A stretch of DNA of 64,000 nucleotides from Alteraurantiacibacter buctensis. GTDB lineage: Bacteria > Pseudomonadota > Alphaproteobacteria > Sphingomonadales > Sphingomonadaceae. Shown piece after piece: positions 8,656-17,235 of this stretch (positions within the stretch are counted from its first letter, which is position 1; every line of letters begins with the position of its first letter). The notes beneath the pieces are model-generated. The model ran no database searches, was not told the origin of the DNA, and saw only the letters and a list, made by a program, of their open reading frames with translations. The position numbers and the translations under genes were made by a program. The stretch covers positions 434,657 to 498,656 of the forward strand of contig NZ_WTYV01000002.1 in NCBI RefSeq assembly GCF_009827655.1, read 5' to 3'.

Positions 8656-8674
8656 GGGTCTGGGGATAAAAATT

Positions 8675-9115
8675 GTGACGGTCGGGAACTTCATCACCAT
8701 CGGGCAACTTTCCGCACGCACCGGCGTGGCGGTGTCCGCGCTGCGCTTCTACGAGGAGCGGGGGCTGCTTCAGTCGCTGCGCACCAGCGGCAACCAGCGG
8801 CGTTTCATGCGTAGCGATATCCGCCGCGTCAGCTTCATCCTGATCGCGCAGAAGCTGGGCCTGGCCCTCTCGGAGATCGAGGAACAACTGAAGGCGCTGC
8901 CCAACGAGCGCACGCCCAACCTGAGTGACTGGCAGCGCATCAGCCGGTCAATGCGCGCGGCGATCGACGAGAAGATGACCCTGCTGACCCGCACCCGCAA
9001 CCAGCTTGACCAGTGCATCGGCTGCGGCTGTCTCAGCCTCGACAAGTGCCGCCTTTACAACAAGGATGACCGGATGGGCCTGAAGGGGCCGGGTCCGCGC
9101 GCCATTCTCGGTTAG
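8675..9115 (+). CDS. soxR: Redox-sensitive transcriptional activator SoxR
   Basis: MerR-family regulator that senses superoxide or redox-cycling compounds through a [2Fe-2S] cluster. The winged-helix part ITIGQLSARTGVAVSALRFY (residues 7-26) is followed by the dimerisation helix and the cluster motif C-x2-C-x-C-x5-C at Cys114, 117, 119 and 125. The start is a GTG at 8675 with a purine-rich GGGGA upstream, giving 146 residues. It is divergent from a VOC gene, with a SoxR box between them. No soxS or other AraC gene is nearby, as expected outside enterobacteria. Confidence 0.95.
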   Translation: MTVGNFITIGQLSARTGVAVSALRFYEERGLLQSLRTSGNQRRFMRSDIRRVSFILIAQKLGLALSEIEEQLKALPNERTPNLSDWQRISRSMRAAIDEKMTLLTRTRNQLDQCIGCGCLSLDKCRLYNKDDRMGLKGPGPRAILG

Positions 9116-9147
9116 CTTTTGCCGTGCTTGCGGTGCATAGGCCGCGC

Positions 9148-9816
9148 ATGATCCCGCTCGAACATCTCGCCTCTGCCCAGGTCCCCGGCGGCGAGGAACT
9201 GCGCCTGATGCGGCGCGGGGCCGATTTCATGATCGTGCTCGACCGTAACGAGCTGATGAACAGCCGGATGAGCGGATCGGAAGAAGCGCTGGCCGAGATG
9301 ACGGCGGAGCGGCTGGAGGGCCGGGCAAAACAGCACTGGCTGATCGGCGGCTATGGCATGGGCTTCACGCTGAGGAAGGCGCTGGCCGTTGCCCCGCCCG
9401 ATGCGCGGCTGACCGTGGCCGAACTGGTGCCGGAGATTGTAGAATGGGCCAGGGGGCCGATGGCCGAACTGACGGCCGGATGCCTGGATGACCGGCGGGT
9501 AGACCTGCAACACAAGGACGTGGCGCTGGCCATTGCCGGAGCGAGGGGCACCTATGATGCCATCCTGCTCGATGTCGACAACGGCCCCGACGGGCTGGTG
9601 CGCGCCGACAACAACCGCCTCTACACTCGCGAGGGGCTGGCCGCCGCCCGCGCCGCGCTGAAACCCGGCGGGGTGCTGGCGGTGTGGTCCGCCGGGCCGG
9701 ACCCGGCCTTTGCCTCGCGGATCAGGAAGGCGGGCTTCGTGGTGGATGAGGTGGTGGTGCGGGCGCGCAGCAACGGCAAGGGCCCGCGCCACGTGATCTG
9801 GTTCGGGGTGCGTTAA
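9148..9816 (+). CDS. Spermidine-synthase-like class I SAM-fold protein
   Basis: Rossmann-fold protein of 222 residues that resembles the catalytic half of polyamine aminopropyltransferases. It has HWLIGGYGMGFTLRKAL (cofactor loop), LTVAELVPEIVEWA (acidic end of strand 2), YDAILLDVDNGPDGLV and ALKPGGVLAVWS. The N-terminal beta domain of true spermidine synthases is short. Whether it transfers an aminopropyl or methyl group cannot be decided. The start at 9148 (MIPLEHLAS) was chosen over 9124 because the family begins with this segment. Its stop overlaps the convergent gene by 4 bases. Confidence 0.7.
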   Translation: MIPLEHLASAQVPGGEELRLMRRGADFMIVLDRNELMNSRMSGSEEALAEMTAERLEGRAKQHWLIGGYGMGFTLRKALAVAPPDARLTVAELVPEIVEWARGPMAELTAGCLDDRRVDLQHKDVALAIAGARGTYDAILLDVDNGPDGLVRADNNRLYTREGLAAARAALKPGGVLAVWSAGPDPAFASRIRKAGFVVDEVVVRARSNGKGPRHVIWFGVR

Positions 9817-10163
9817 CCCCCTGCGGCAGGGCACTGACCGCCCAGTTGCAGGGCCAGGCGGGTCTGGCTCGGGTCTTCCGGGTTGTAGCACAGCGGATAT
9901 TGCTGGCCGGCCGTGAACTGCGCGGTCTGGTTATCGTCGAGGATCGAGAATTCCTCCCACTGCTGCCCGTTCGCCGCAAAGCTGTAATAGACATGGGTGG
10001 ACTCGCTGTCGTCGTCCCCGGCACCAGTTATGAGTTCTGTTCGCGTAATCGTTGCTGTTGTCTGCCCGGTCAGCGCGGCTTCGTAATCCATGTCCTGCTT
10101 TATGAGGATTCCGATACCTGCAACGACGACGAGGGCCAGCACGGCCCACACCCACTTGTTCAT
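9813..10163 (-). CDS. Small membrane-anchored or secreted protein, function unknown
   Basis: 116 residues. It starts with a hydrophobic helix (residues 4-21, WVWAVLALVVVAGIGILI), then a polar beta-rich domain with an acidic stretch DDDSE near residue 50 and two Cys near the C-terminus (YPLCYNPEDP and GGQCPAAGG), which may form a disulfide. The layout is reminiscent of DUF3592-type proteins, but I do not recognise it firmly. It probably sits in the periplasm, tethered to the inner membrane. It overlaps the end of the preceding convergent gene by 4 bases. Confidence 0.65.
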   Translation of the reverse strand: MNKWVWAVLALVVVAGIGILIKQDMDYEAALTGQTTATITRTELITGAGDDDSESTHVYYSFAANGQQWEEFSILDDNQTAQFTAGQQYPLCYNPEDPSQTRLALQLGGQCPAAGG

Positions 10164-10262
10164 CCTTGATCCCCCTGCTTCATTATCTTGTGACAGGGAC
10201 TATCGACATGATTCCAGCAGGATCAAGCGTTTAGCGACCAACCGAGTGTCACCATTGCGGCC

Positions 10263-13200
10263 CTACTCCGCCGCCAGCTTCTCCGCCTCGCCCAGGTCCA
10301 CACTGACCAGCCGGGATATCCCGCGTTCCACCATGGTCACGCCGAACAGGCGGTGCATCCGGCTCATGGTCACGGCGTTGTGGGTGACGATCAGGTAGCG
10401 GGTCTTCGTTTCCTGCACCATCGAGTCGAGCAGGTCGCAGAAGCGGTCGATGTTGGCATCGTCCAGCGGGGCATCCACTTCGTCCAGCACGCAGATCGGG
10501 GCGGGGTTGGTCAGGAACAGCGCGAAGATCAGCGCCGTGGCGGTCAGCGCCTGTTCGCCGCCGGACAGCAGGCTGAGCGATTGCAGCCGCTTGCCGGGCG
10601 GCTGGGCGTAGATTTCCAGGCCCGCCTCCAGCGGATCGTCGCTGTCGACCAGCGCCAGGTGCGCCGCGCCGCCTTCGAAAAGGCGGGTGAACAGGCGCTT
10701 GAAGTGCTCGTTGACCGCCTCGAAGGCGGCGCGCAGGCGCTCGCGGCCTTCGCGGTTGAGGTTGCCGATGGAGCCGCGCAGGCGGTTGACCGCTTCCTTC
10801 AACTCCTCCTGCTCGGCAGCACCGGCACCGTATTCGCCTTCGATCCGCGCCAGTTCGTCGGCGGCGACCAGGTTGACCGGGCCGATCCGCTCGCGGCTCG
10901 CTACCAGCTTGTCCATCTCCTCGCTCTCGGGGCCGGAGTGGCCCACGGTGCCTTCGTCGAAGCCGAAACGCTCGGCCAGCAGGGGCGGGGGGCACTGGAA
11001 GCGTTCACCGGACAGGCGCGCCATCTCCTCGCGGCGCTGCTCCTCGTTCTCGGCGCGGGTGGCCAAGGTGGCGCGCAGCTCGCGCGCGGTGGAGAGCACC
11101 TCGGTAGCGGTGGCCAGCGCGGCATCGGCCTTACGCGCTTCCTCGGTGGCTTCGGCCACGGCGGTTTCGGCAGCGCGCAGGTCTTCGGTCAGGCGGGCGC
11201 GCAAGGCCTCGCCACCCTCGATCTCGCGCATCAGCCCGGCGGGCTTGGCGGCGGTGACGGCCCGTTCCTGCGCGATTTCCTCGAAGCGCGCGGCCATGCC
11301 CGCAAGCCGCTGGGCGGCTTCGCCCGCGCGGGCTTCCCAGTTGGCCTTGTCGCTGCGCTGGGCCGACACCCGCTCGCGCGCCACGGCCAAGCCCTGATCG
11401 TGTGCCGCGAGGGCGGCGATGGCGGCCTGCAGCGTTTCGCGCGCTGCTTCGTGCTTGGCCTGCGCCGCTTCCAGGGCCAGGCGGCCGGCGGCGGGATCGG
11501 GCAGGAGGGCGCGGCGATCCTCTGCCGCGCGGACCTCGCCCTCTGCCTGCTTGCGCTGGTTGGCCTGATCGGCTGCGGCGGCATCAAGCTCGGCCAGACG
11601 CGTGGCCAGCCGCTCCCGCCGCGCTTCGGCCTGGTCGAGCGCGCGCAGGGCCTGGCGTTCGGCCTCGGCCGCCTCGTTGACGGCGCGTTCCTGGGCGATC
11701 AGGGCGCGCGCCAGCTCGCCCGCCTCGGCGGCCAGCGCCTCGTGCGTGGCCAGCGCCGTCGCAGCCGCTTCGCGCAAGGCGGGCAGGCGCGTTTCGAGGT
11801 CGGCCAGCCGGTTGTCGGCTTCCAGCCGCGCCGCTTCCGCCGCACCTTCGCCGCGCGCGACGAAGCCGTCCCACCGGCGCAGCAGGCCATCGCGGGTGAC
11901 CAGCCATTCGCCAGGGCCGAGCGGGCGAGCGTCATCCGCATCGACCACGTGGACCAGCGCAATGCGGGCCTTCAGCTCGTCCGGGCACACGCGGACGTGA
12001 TCGGCCAGGCTGTCCGCCACCTTGGCGGGAAGGGGCGCTCCGGTCCAGAAGCGGCCTTCCGCCGCCCGGTCCGGCATGCCCAGCGGGGCCTTGGCATCGC
12101 GGCCCAGCACGGCGGCAAGGGCGCGTTCATAGCCCGGTTCCGCCGCCAGCCTGTCCAGCGCCACGGGCAGGCCGTGTTTGCCGCTGGCCTGTTTGGCGCG
12201 GGCCTGCCGGTCACGGTCGAGCGCCTGCCATTCACGCTCCACCCCGGAAAGGTCGGCGCGGGCGGCGGAAAGGGCGCTGGCGGCATCATCGCGCGCCTGG
12301 GTGAGTTCGTCCTTGCGGGCGCGGGTGGTTTCCAGCGCGGCGCGCAATTCCTCGCGCCGGGCGGCGGCGGCATCGGCGGCCTGGCGCGTGGCATCGACTG
12401 CAAGGGCCGGATCGCCCTCGGCGGCAAGGGCGGCGCGCTGGTCGGCCAGGCGACGCTCGTCAGCTCCCAGCCGGTCAAGTCGCGCGCGCGCCTGTGCCAG
12501 TTCCGCCTCGGCCACGCGCCATTCGGCTTCCACGCCCGCGTGGTCCGCCGTGGCACGGGCAAGGGCCAGTTCGGCAGCGCGCCCTGCGGCCTCGGCCTGT
12601 TCGGTGCGATGGGCGAAGCCGGGGCGGGCGGCCTCCGCCTCCGCCAGCGCGGCAATATTGGCAGTGAGCGCGCTGTCGAGATCCTTCAGCGCCTGCGCGG
12701 CATCGCGGGTGAGGCGGTCGGCCTCGAACCGGTCTTCCTCCAGCCGCGCCTGCTGCCGGTCGAGATCGGCCAGCCGCTGCTGGGCAGCTTCAAGCTGGCT
12801 GGCGAGCGAAGCCATGCGGTGGCCGTGGGCGCTGGCATCGTCGCGCCGGTCGGCCAGTTCATCGCGCAATTCCACCAGCTTCTCGGCCAGTGCGTGCTGC
12901 GCCTTCTGCGCCGCCTGGGCCGCCGCCTGGGCAGCGGCCACGGTGCCATCGGCCTCGCGCGCCTGCTGGCGGGCGGCTTCGGCAGCAGCGGCGGCATCGC
13001 GCCAGCGGGCAAAGACCAGACGCGCTTCGGCCAGGCGGATCTGATCGGACAGGGCGGTGTAGCGTTCAGCCTGGCGGGCCTGCCGCCGCAGGCTGGCGAT
13101 CTGGCTGTCGAGGCCAGCCATCAGGTCTTCCAGCCGGGCCAGGTTCTTCTCGGTGGCGCGTAGCTTGGTTTCGGCATCGCGGCGGCGCACGTGGAGGCCG

Positions 13201-13685
13201 GCAATGCCCGCCGCTTCCTCCAGCATCATGCGCCGTTCGTCCGGCCTGGCGGCGATCACCTGGGCGATCTTGCCCTGGCTGACGAGGGCGGGGGAGTGCG
13301 CGCCGGTGGCGGCATCAGCAAACACCAGCGCCACGTCCTTGGCCCGCACATCGCGCCCGTTGACGCGGTAGGCGCTGCCTGCACCGCGCTCGATCCGGCG
13401 GGTGACGGACAGTTCCTCGCCCTCGGCATCGGCGGCGTGGAGGATTACTTCGGCAAAATCGCGCGGCGGGCGGGTGGCCGTGCCGGCGAAGATCACGTCC
13501 TCCATGCCGCCCGATCGCATGGACTTGGGGCTGTTCTCGCCCATCACCCAGCGGATGGCTTCCAAGAGGTTGCTCTTGCCGCAGCCGTTGGGGCCGACCA
13601 CGCCGGTCAGCCCCGGCTCGATACGCAAGGTCGCGGGTTCGACGAAGCTCTTGAAGCCCGACAGTTTGAGCTGCCTGATCTCCAT
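10263..13685 (-). CDS. smc: Chromosome segregation ATPase SMC
   Basis: Structural maintenance of chromosomes protein that compacts and helps segregate the nucleoid. The Walker A loop GPNGCGKSN (residues 31-39) lies in the N-terminal head. Long coiled coils rich in Ala, Arg and Glu follow, with a hinge around residues 500-620, and the C-terminal head has the signature LLSGGEQALTATAL and Walker B with D-loop CVLDEVDAPLDDAN. The length of 1140 residues is typical. It is the last gene of a minus-strand set beginning with the DUF721 gene and two DsbA-like genes. The partners scpA and scpB are not in the window. Confidence 0.97.
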   Translation of the reverse strand: MEIRQLKLSGFKSFVEPATLRIEPGLTGVVGPNGCGKSNLLEAIRWVMGENSPKSMRSGGMEDVIFAGTATRPPRDFAEVILHAADAEGEELSVTRRIERGAGSAYRVNGRDVRAKDVALVFADAATGAHSPALVSQGKIAQVIAARPDERRMMLEEAAGIAGLHVRRRDAETKLRATEKNLARLEDLMAGLDSQIASLRRQARQAERYTALSDQIRLAEARLVFARWRDAAAAAEAARQQAREADGTVAAAQAAAQAAQKAQHALAEKLVELRDELADRRDDASAHGHRMASLASQLEAAQQRLADLDRQQARLEEDRFEADRLTRDAAQALKDLDSALTANIAALAEAEAARPGFAHRTEQAEAAGRAAELALARATADHAGVEAEWRVAEAELAQARARLDRLGADERRLADQRAALAAEGDPALAVDATRQAADAAAARREELRAALETTRARKDELTQARDDAASALSAARADLSGVEREWQALDRDRQARAKQASGKHGLPVALDRLAAEPGYERALAAVLGRDAKAPLGMPDRAAEGRFWTGAPLPAKVADSLADHVRVCPDELKARIALVHVVDADDARPLGPGEWLVTRDGLLRRWDGFVARGEGAAEAARLEADNRLADLETRLPALREAAATALATHEALAAEAGELARALIAQERAVNEAAEAERQALRALDQAEARRERLATRLAELDAAAADQANQRKQAEGEVRAAEDRRALLPDPAAGRLALEAAQAKHEAARETLQAAIAALAAHDQGLAVARERVSAQRSDKANWEARAGEAAQRLAGMAARFEEIAQERAVTAAKPAGLMREIEGGEALRARLTEDLRAAETAVAEATEEARKADAALATATEVLSTARELRATLATRAENEEQRREEMARLSGERFQCPPPLLAERFGFDEGTVGHSGPESEEMDKLVASRERIGPVNLVAADELARIEGEYGAGAAEQEELKEAVNRLRGSIGNLNREGRERLRAAFEAVNEHFKRLFTRLFEGGAAHLALVDSDDPLEAGLEIYAQPPGKRLQSLSLLSGGEQALTATALIFALFLTNPAPICVLDEVDAPLDDANIDRFCDLLDSMVQETKTRYLIVTHNAVTMSRMHRLFGVTMVERGISRLVSVDLGEAEKLAAE

Positions 13686-13712
13686 CGCTGCTCCGGCCCC
13701 CCTTCGATCCCG

Positions 13713-14483
13713 CTATTCGGTGCGGGCGCCGGCGCGCTGCAATGCGCCTTCCACCTCGGCCCAGCGGGTGGAATCGAGCTTGGTGCCGTTGAGGAAGAAG
13801 GTGGGCGTGCCGGTCACGCCGTCCTGGGTGGACATGTCCTGGCTCTTGGTGGCGAGTGCGGTGGCGGCGGCGCTGTCGGCCAGGCAGGCCTGGGTCTGCT
13901 CGGTGCTGATGCCCCGCGCGGCGAAGAACTGGTCAAGCTGGCCGACCTGCGCCATCGCCGCGAAGCGCTGGTTTTCCGGCAGGGCAATCGCCTGCTCCAG
14001 CGCGGCCTGGTTCTGCTGGAACGGGCCGGTCACCTGATCGAGGTTGGCCCACACCTGGTCAGCCAGCGGCACGGCGGTTTCCACCGGGGCGCATTCCAGC
14101 ACGCGGCTGAGCAGCAGGTCGACCACGCCGTGGATCAGCACGGTGCGGAACTCATAGGACACGCGGCCGGTGTCGATGTATTCCTCATGCAGCTTGGCGG
14201 AGCCCTCGGTGGAGAACAGCGCGCAGGCCGGGCAGGTCAGCGATCCGTATTCCACCAGCTTGATCGGCGCATCGGGGTTGCCGACCAGCCAGCCGCCTTC
14301 CGGCGTGCGCGTGGCGGTTTCCGACCAGGTGGTGCCGGCGGGCGGGGCCACGTTTTCGACCGGATCGCCCGAAGTGCCGGTGCCATCGGCGGACCCGGAA
14401 TTGCACGCGGCCAGGCCCAGCGCCAGCGGGGCGGCAAGGGCAGCCAGGGTCAGCGAATGGAAACGGCGGCTAAGGGTGGTCAT
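13713..14483 (-). CDS. DsbA-like thiol:disulfide protein, lipoprotein form
   Basis: 256-residue exported thioredoxin-fold protein. The signal ends in LGLAAC, so Cys27 is probably lipidated and the protein is anchored in the envelope. The thioredoxin motif CPAC is at Cys84-Cys87 and the cis-proline loop GTPTFFLNGT is near the end, with an all-helical insert between them as in DsbA. It should act on cysteine pairs of periplasmic proteins. The start at 14483 (MTTLSRRF) was preferred over the open frame further up because it puts a proper signal at the N-terminus. It lies 115 bases after a second DsbA-like gene and 27 bases before smc. Confidence 0.85.
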   Translation of the reverse strand: MTTLSRRFHSLTLAALAAPLALGLAACNSGSADGTGTSGDPVENVAPPAGTTWSETATRTPEGGWLVGNPDAPIKLVEYGSLTCPACALFSTEGSAKLHEEYIDTGRVSYEFRTVLIHGVVDLLLSRVLECAPVETAVPLADQVWANLDQVTGPFQQNQAALEQAIALPENQRFAAMAQVGQLDQFFAARGISTEQTQACLADSAAATALATKSQDMSTQDGVTGTPTFFLNGTKLDSTRWAEVEGALQRAGARTE

Positions 14484-14598
14484 GGCTTGGATCCTGTCAG
14501 GTATTGGAGGGAAGGCTAATGCAGATGGGGGACCGTGCAATCGGGTGCCGGGCGATAGGCGCTGTTTTGCACAGGATATGCCCCGTAATCGTTCCTGT

Positions 14599-15312
14599 TC
14601 AGCGGGTGGCGGCATCCAGCAGCGGGCGCAGGGCGGCCCAGTCGTAGACATTCGCCTGCAACCGGTCGTTGATCAGCAGGGCGGGGGTGCCGGGGATGTT
14701 GAAGCGCGTGCCATCGGCCTGCGAGCGGGCTGAGAGGGCGCGCGCGGCGGCCTCGTCATTCAGGCAGCGGTCCAGGTCGGCGCGGGAATACCCGCGCGGG
14801 GCGAGCAGTTCGTACCAGCCCATGTCGCCCGCCACGGCGCGCAGGCGCTGGCCCACCGGGCCGGTGCTCCAGCGCTGTTGCTGGGCCTGGGTGGCACCCG
14901 TGGCGCGCTGCATCCAGGCGTCCTGCCCGCGCAGCATGGCGCGGTGGTTGCCCCAGAAGCGGCTTTCCGGCCCGCATTCCACCGCCAGCGTGGCGGCCAG
15001 GTCCAGCACGTTGCGCAGGAAGGGGCGCACTTCCAGGCTGACCCTGCCGGGCTGGATGTAGGCGGCCCGCAAGGGCCCATCGGATTCGGCTTCGAATGAA
15101 GCGCAGTGCGGGCAGGTATAAGAGATGAACACCGTCAGCTTCGTGGCTGCCTGCGGATTGCCCAGCAGGTGGCCGCCGGTGGTTTCGGTCATGGTTGTCA
15201 GCCAGTTGCGGCGCGGCTGGCTCTGCGCGGCGGCGGGGCTGGCGGCAACTGCGGCAAGGGCCAGTGCGGCCAGGGCCAGCATGAGGGTGGAGAGGGCGGT
15301 TTTCAGCTTCAC
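14599..15312 (-). CDS. DsbA-like thiol:disulfide protein, soluble periplasmic form
   Basis: 237 residues with a cleavable signal (about residues 1-29, ending SPAAAQ). A thioredoxin fold follows with YTCPHC at Cys67-Cys70 and the cis-proline loop IPGTPALLIND. It is related to the lipoprotein DsbA-like protein encoded next to it, but has no lipobox. Two extra Cys (VECGP and DRCLND) match positions in the neighbour and may form a second disulfide. The start codon overlaps the stop of the DUF721 gene by 4 bases, so the two are probably translated together. Confidence 0.85.
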   Translation of the reverse strand: MKLKTALSTLMLALAALALAAVAASPAAAQSQPRRNWLTTMTETTGGHLLGNPQAATKLTVFISYTCPHCASFEAESDGPLRAAYIQPGRVSLEVRPFLRNVLDLAATLAVECGPESRFWGNHRAMLRGQDAWMQRATGATQAQQQRWSTGPVGQRLRAVAGDMGWYELLAPRGYSRADLDRCLNDEAAARALSARSQADGTRFNIPGTPALLINDRLQANVYDWAALRPLLDAATR

Positions 15313-15854
15313 GTTTGGTCGTCTTTCTTGGCCAGCGACTGGGCCAGTGATTCGAGCACGGCCCTTAGTTCCGGGTCGCCGATATCGCGCAAACTGTCGC
15401 CCAGTTCCATGGGGATGGGCTTAAGGCTGGGCGGGGCGGCGCGCGGTGCTTCAGCAGGGCTGGCCTGAACCGCGCCTTGCCGCAGCTTAACCTTGGCCAC
15501 CGCGCCGTAGCCGAAGAAGCGGTTCACCCGTTCGATAATCTCGGGGATCACGTGCTGGATCAGCGGGGCGTGGGCAGGCAGGACCACCAGTTGCAGGATG
15601 CCGCCGGCCTTCTCTCCCGGGGGGAAGCGGATCGCTTCCGGCTGGCAGACGCGGGCATGGGTGGGCCCCACGATCTCCACCCAGCGGCTGACCACGCTGC
15701 TCTGGATAAAGCCATAGCGGCGGAAGGCGGCGCGGCCGATCTGCGGCACCAGGTCGCTCACCGCGCGCGCCTCGCCCCCACGCGGGCGTTCGTAAGGTCG
15801 CCACGCTGGCTTGGAGCCTGGCTTCTTGCCGGATTTGTCGCTGCCGCTTTTCAT
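15309..15854 (-). CDS. DUF721 (DciA-like) protein
   Basis: 181-residue protein with the DUF721 core: a basic, flexible N-terminus (KSGKKPGSKP), then VVSRWVEIVGPTHARVCQPEAI and LQLVVLPAHAPLIQHVIPEI. In other bacteria this family includes DciA, the ancestral loader of the DnaB helicase. Whether this one loads helicase or binds nucleic acid otherwise is not shown. The start at 15854 (MKSGSDKSG) lies 30 bases from the divergent mutY start, so the two share a promoter region. It overlaps the downstream DsbA-like gene by 4 bases. Confidence 0.8.
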   Translation of the reverse strand: MKSGSDKSGKKPGSKPAWRPYERPRGGEARAVSDLVPQIGRAAFRRYGFIQSSVVSRWVEIVGPTHARVCQPEAIRFPPGEKAGGILQLVVLPAHAPLIQHVIPEIIERVNRFFGYGAVAKVKLRQGAVQASPAEAPRAAPPSLKPIPMELGDSLRDIGDPELRAVLESLAQSLAKKDDQT

Positions 15855-15883
15855 CAGGCCAGTGCCTATGCCAAGGCGGAGCA

Positions 15884-16921
15884 ATGGACAACAGCGCAAG
15901 GGGCCAGGTGGCCCCGCTCCTGCTCGATTGGTACCGCAAGCAAGCGCGGCGGCTGCCGTGGCGGGTGGCGCCGGGTGGAGGAACCGCGGATCCCTACCGC
16001 GTGTGGCTGTCGGAAGTCATGCTGCAACAGACCACCACGGCGGCCGTTGCCCCCTATTTCGCGCGCTTCACCGCGCGCTGGCCCACGGTGCAGACGCTGG
16101 CCGCCGCACCCGAGGCTGACGTGATGGCCGAGTGGGCGGGGCTGGGCTACTATTCCCGCGCCCGCAACCTGGTGGCGGCGGCCCGGGCCGTGGCGGAACT
16201 TGGCGGTTTCCCGGATACCGAGGAAGGCTTGCGCGCCCTGCCTGGGCTGGGGGCCTATACCGCTGCCGCCGTGGCCGCGATCGCCTTTGGCCGCCGCGCG
16301 GTGGTGGTGGATTCCAATGTGGAGCGGGTGGTGGCCCGGCTGTTCGCCATCGAGGAACCGCTGCCAGGCGCGCGCAAGGCCATCCGCGCGGCCGCCGATG
16401 CGATCACGCCGGATGAACACGCAGGCGACTTTGCGCAAGGTTTGATGGACCTGGGGGCCACGATCTGCACCGCGCGCGATGCCCGCTGCCTGCTCTGCCC
16501 CCTGCAGGCGCTGTGCACGGGGCGGGCGCAGGGCGATCCGGTGCGGCTGCCGGTGAAGGCGGCGAAGAAGCCCCGGCCCGCCCGCCGGGGCACGGCTTTC
16601 TGGATCGAGCGGGATGATGCCGTGTGGCTGGTCACCCGCCCCGGCAAGGGGATGCTGGGCGGGATGCGCGCCCTGCCGGACGATGGCTGGTCGGCGCGCG
16701 GCGACGGGTCGGGGGAAGGGCCGGTGACTGGTGCCTGGGAGCCGGGCGGCGTGGTGCGCCACGGGTTCACCCACTTCGACCTCGAACTGGCCGTGGCGGT
16801 CTATGCCGGATCAGCCACGCCTGCGGGCGAAGGCGAGTGGTGGCCGGTGGAGCGGATCGCGGAGGCGGGCCTGCCCACCCTGTTCGCCAAGGCCGCCGCG
16901 CTCGCCTTGGCGCGGGACTAG
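15884..16921 (+). CDS. mutY: A/G-specific adenine DNA glycosylase MutY
   Basis: Removes adenine mispaired with 8-oxoguanine. It has the catalytic Glu44 in SEVMLQQT, the helix-hairpin-helix around LPGLGAYTAAAV (119-130), catalytic Asp143 in VVDSNVERV, and the [4Fe-4S] motif C-x6-C-x2-C-x5-C at Cys195, 202, 205 and 211. A C-terminal NUDIX-like domain (about 225-345) recognises the oxidised guanine. The length is normal. It is divergent from the DUF721 gene, an arrangement typical of sphingomonads, and converges with a small membrane protein gene that overlaps its end by 4 bases. Confidence 0.96.
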   Translation: MDNSARGQVAPLLLDWYRKQARRLPWRVAPGGGTADPYRVWLSEVMLQQTTTAAVAPYFARFTARWPTVQTLAAAPEADVMAEWAGLGYYSRARNLVAAARAVAELGGFPDTEEGLRALPGLGAYTAAAVAAIAFGRRAVVVDSNVERVVARLFAIEEPLPGARKAIRAAADAITPDEHAGDFAQGLMDLGATICTARDARCLLCPLQALCTGRAQGDPVRLPVKAAKKPRPARRGTAFWIERDDAVWLVTRPGKGMLGGMRALPDDGWSARGDGSGEGPVTGAWEPGGVVRHGFTHFDLELAVAVYAGSATPAGEGEWWPVERIAEAGLPTLFAKAAALALARD

Positions 16922-17139
16922 AAAATCCCGCCGCCCAGCGACAGGCGCACCGCACAGACCAGCAGGATCACCAGGCAGAAATTGCGCCCGGTATTCTTGC
17001 TGGAGAGCGCCCCCAGCACCACGCCCATCGCCACGATCGGCAGGGCCAGCCAGTTGCCCCAGCCCAGCAGCGGGATCTGTGACGGGATCACGATCAGGAG
17101 TGAGACCAGGCCGGTGAGGATGGATAGTGCGTTCAGCAT
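16918..17139 (-). CDS. Small two-helix membrane protein, function unknown
   Basis: 73 residues with two or three hydrophobic stretches (about 4-21, 27-45 and 53-66) joined by short polar turns, so probably an inner-membrane protein. No family was recognised. The frame is kept intact with membrane-like composition, and it converges with mutY with a 4-base overlap, which is normal gene packing in this window. Confidence 0.65.
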   Translation of the reverse strand: MLNALSILTGLVSLLIVIPSQIPLLGWGNWLALPIVAMGVVLGALSSKNTGRNFCLVILLVCAVRLSLGGGIF

Positions 17140-17235
17140 GTGTCTTATCTAGGTAAGTCACCTCCGCAGTGCAAGACTTGATGGCCGGTTGCATCGTGCT
17201 ACGTTTCGCGCCGGATCATCCGGGAGAGCCTGCCA

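Noticed and set aside
10353-13163. Long open frame on the plus strand, antisense to smc
   Set aside because: It overlaps the confident smc gene completely, has low-complexity Gly/Arg/Ala content and no ribosome site, and is a GC-bias shadow.
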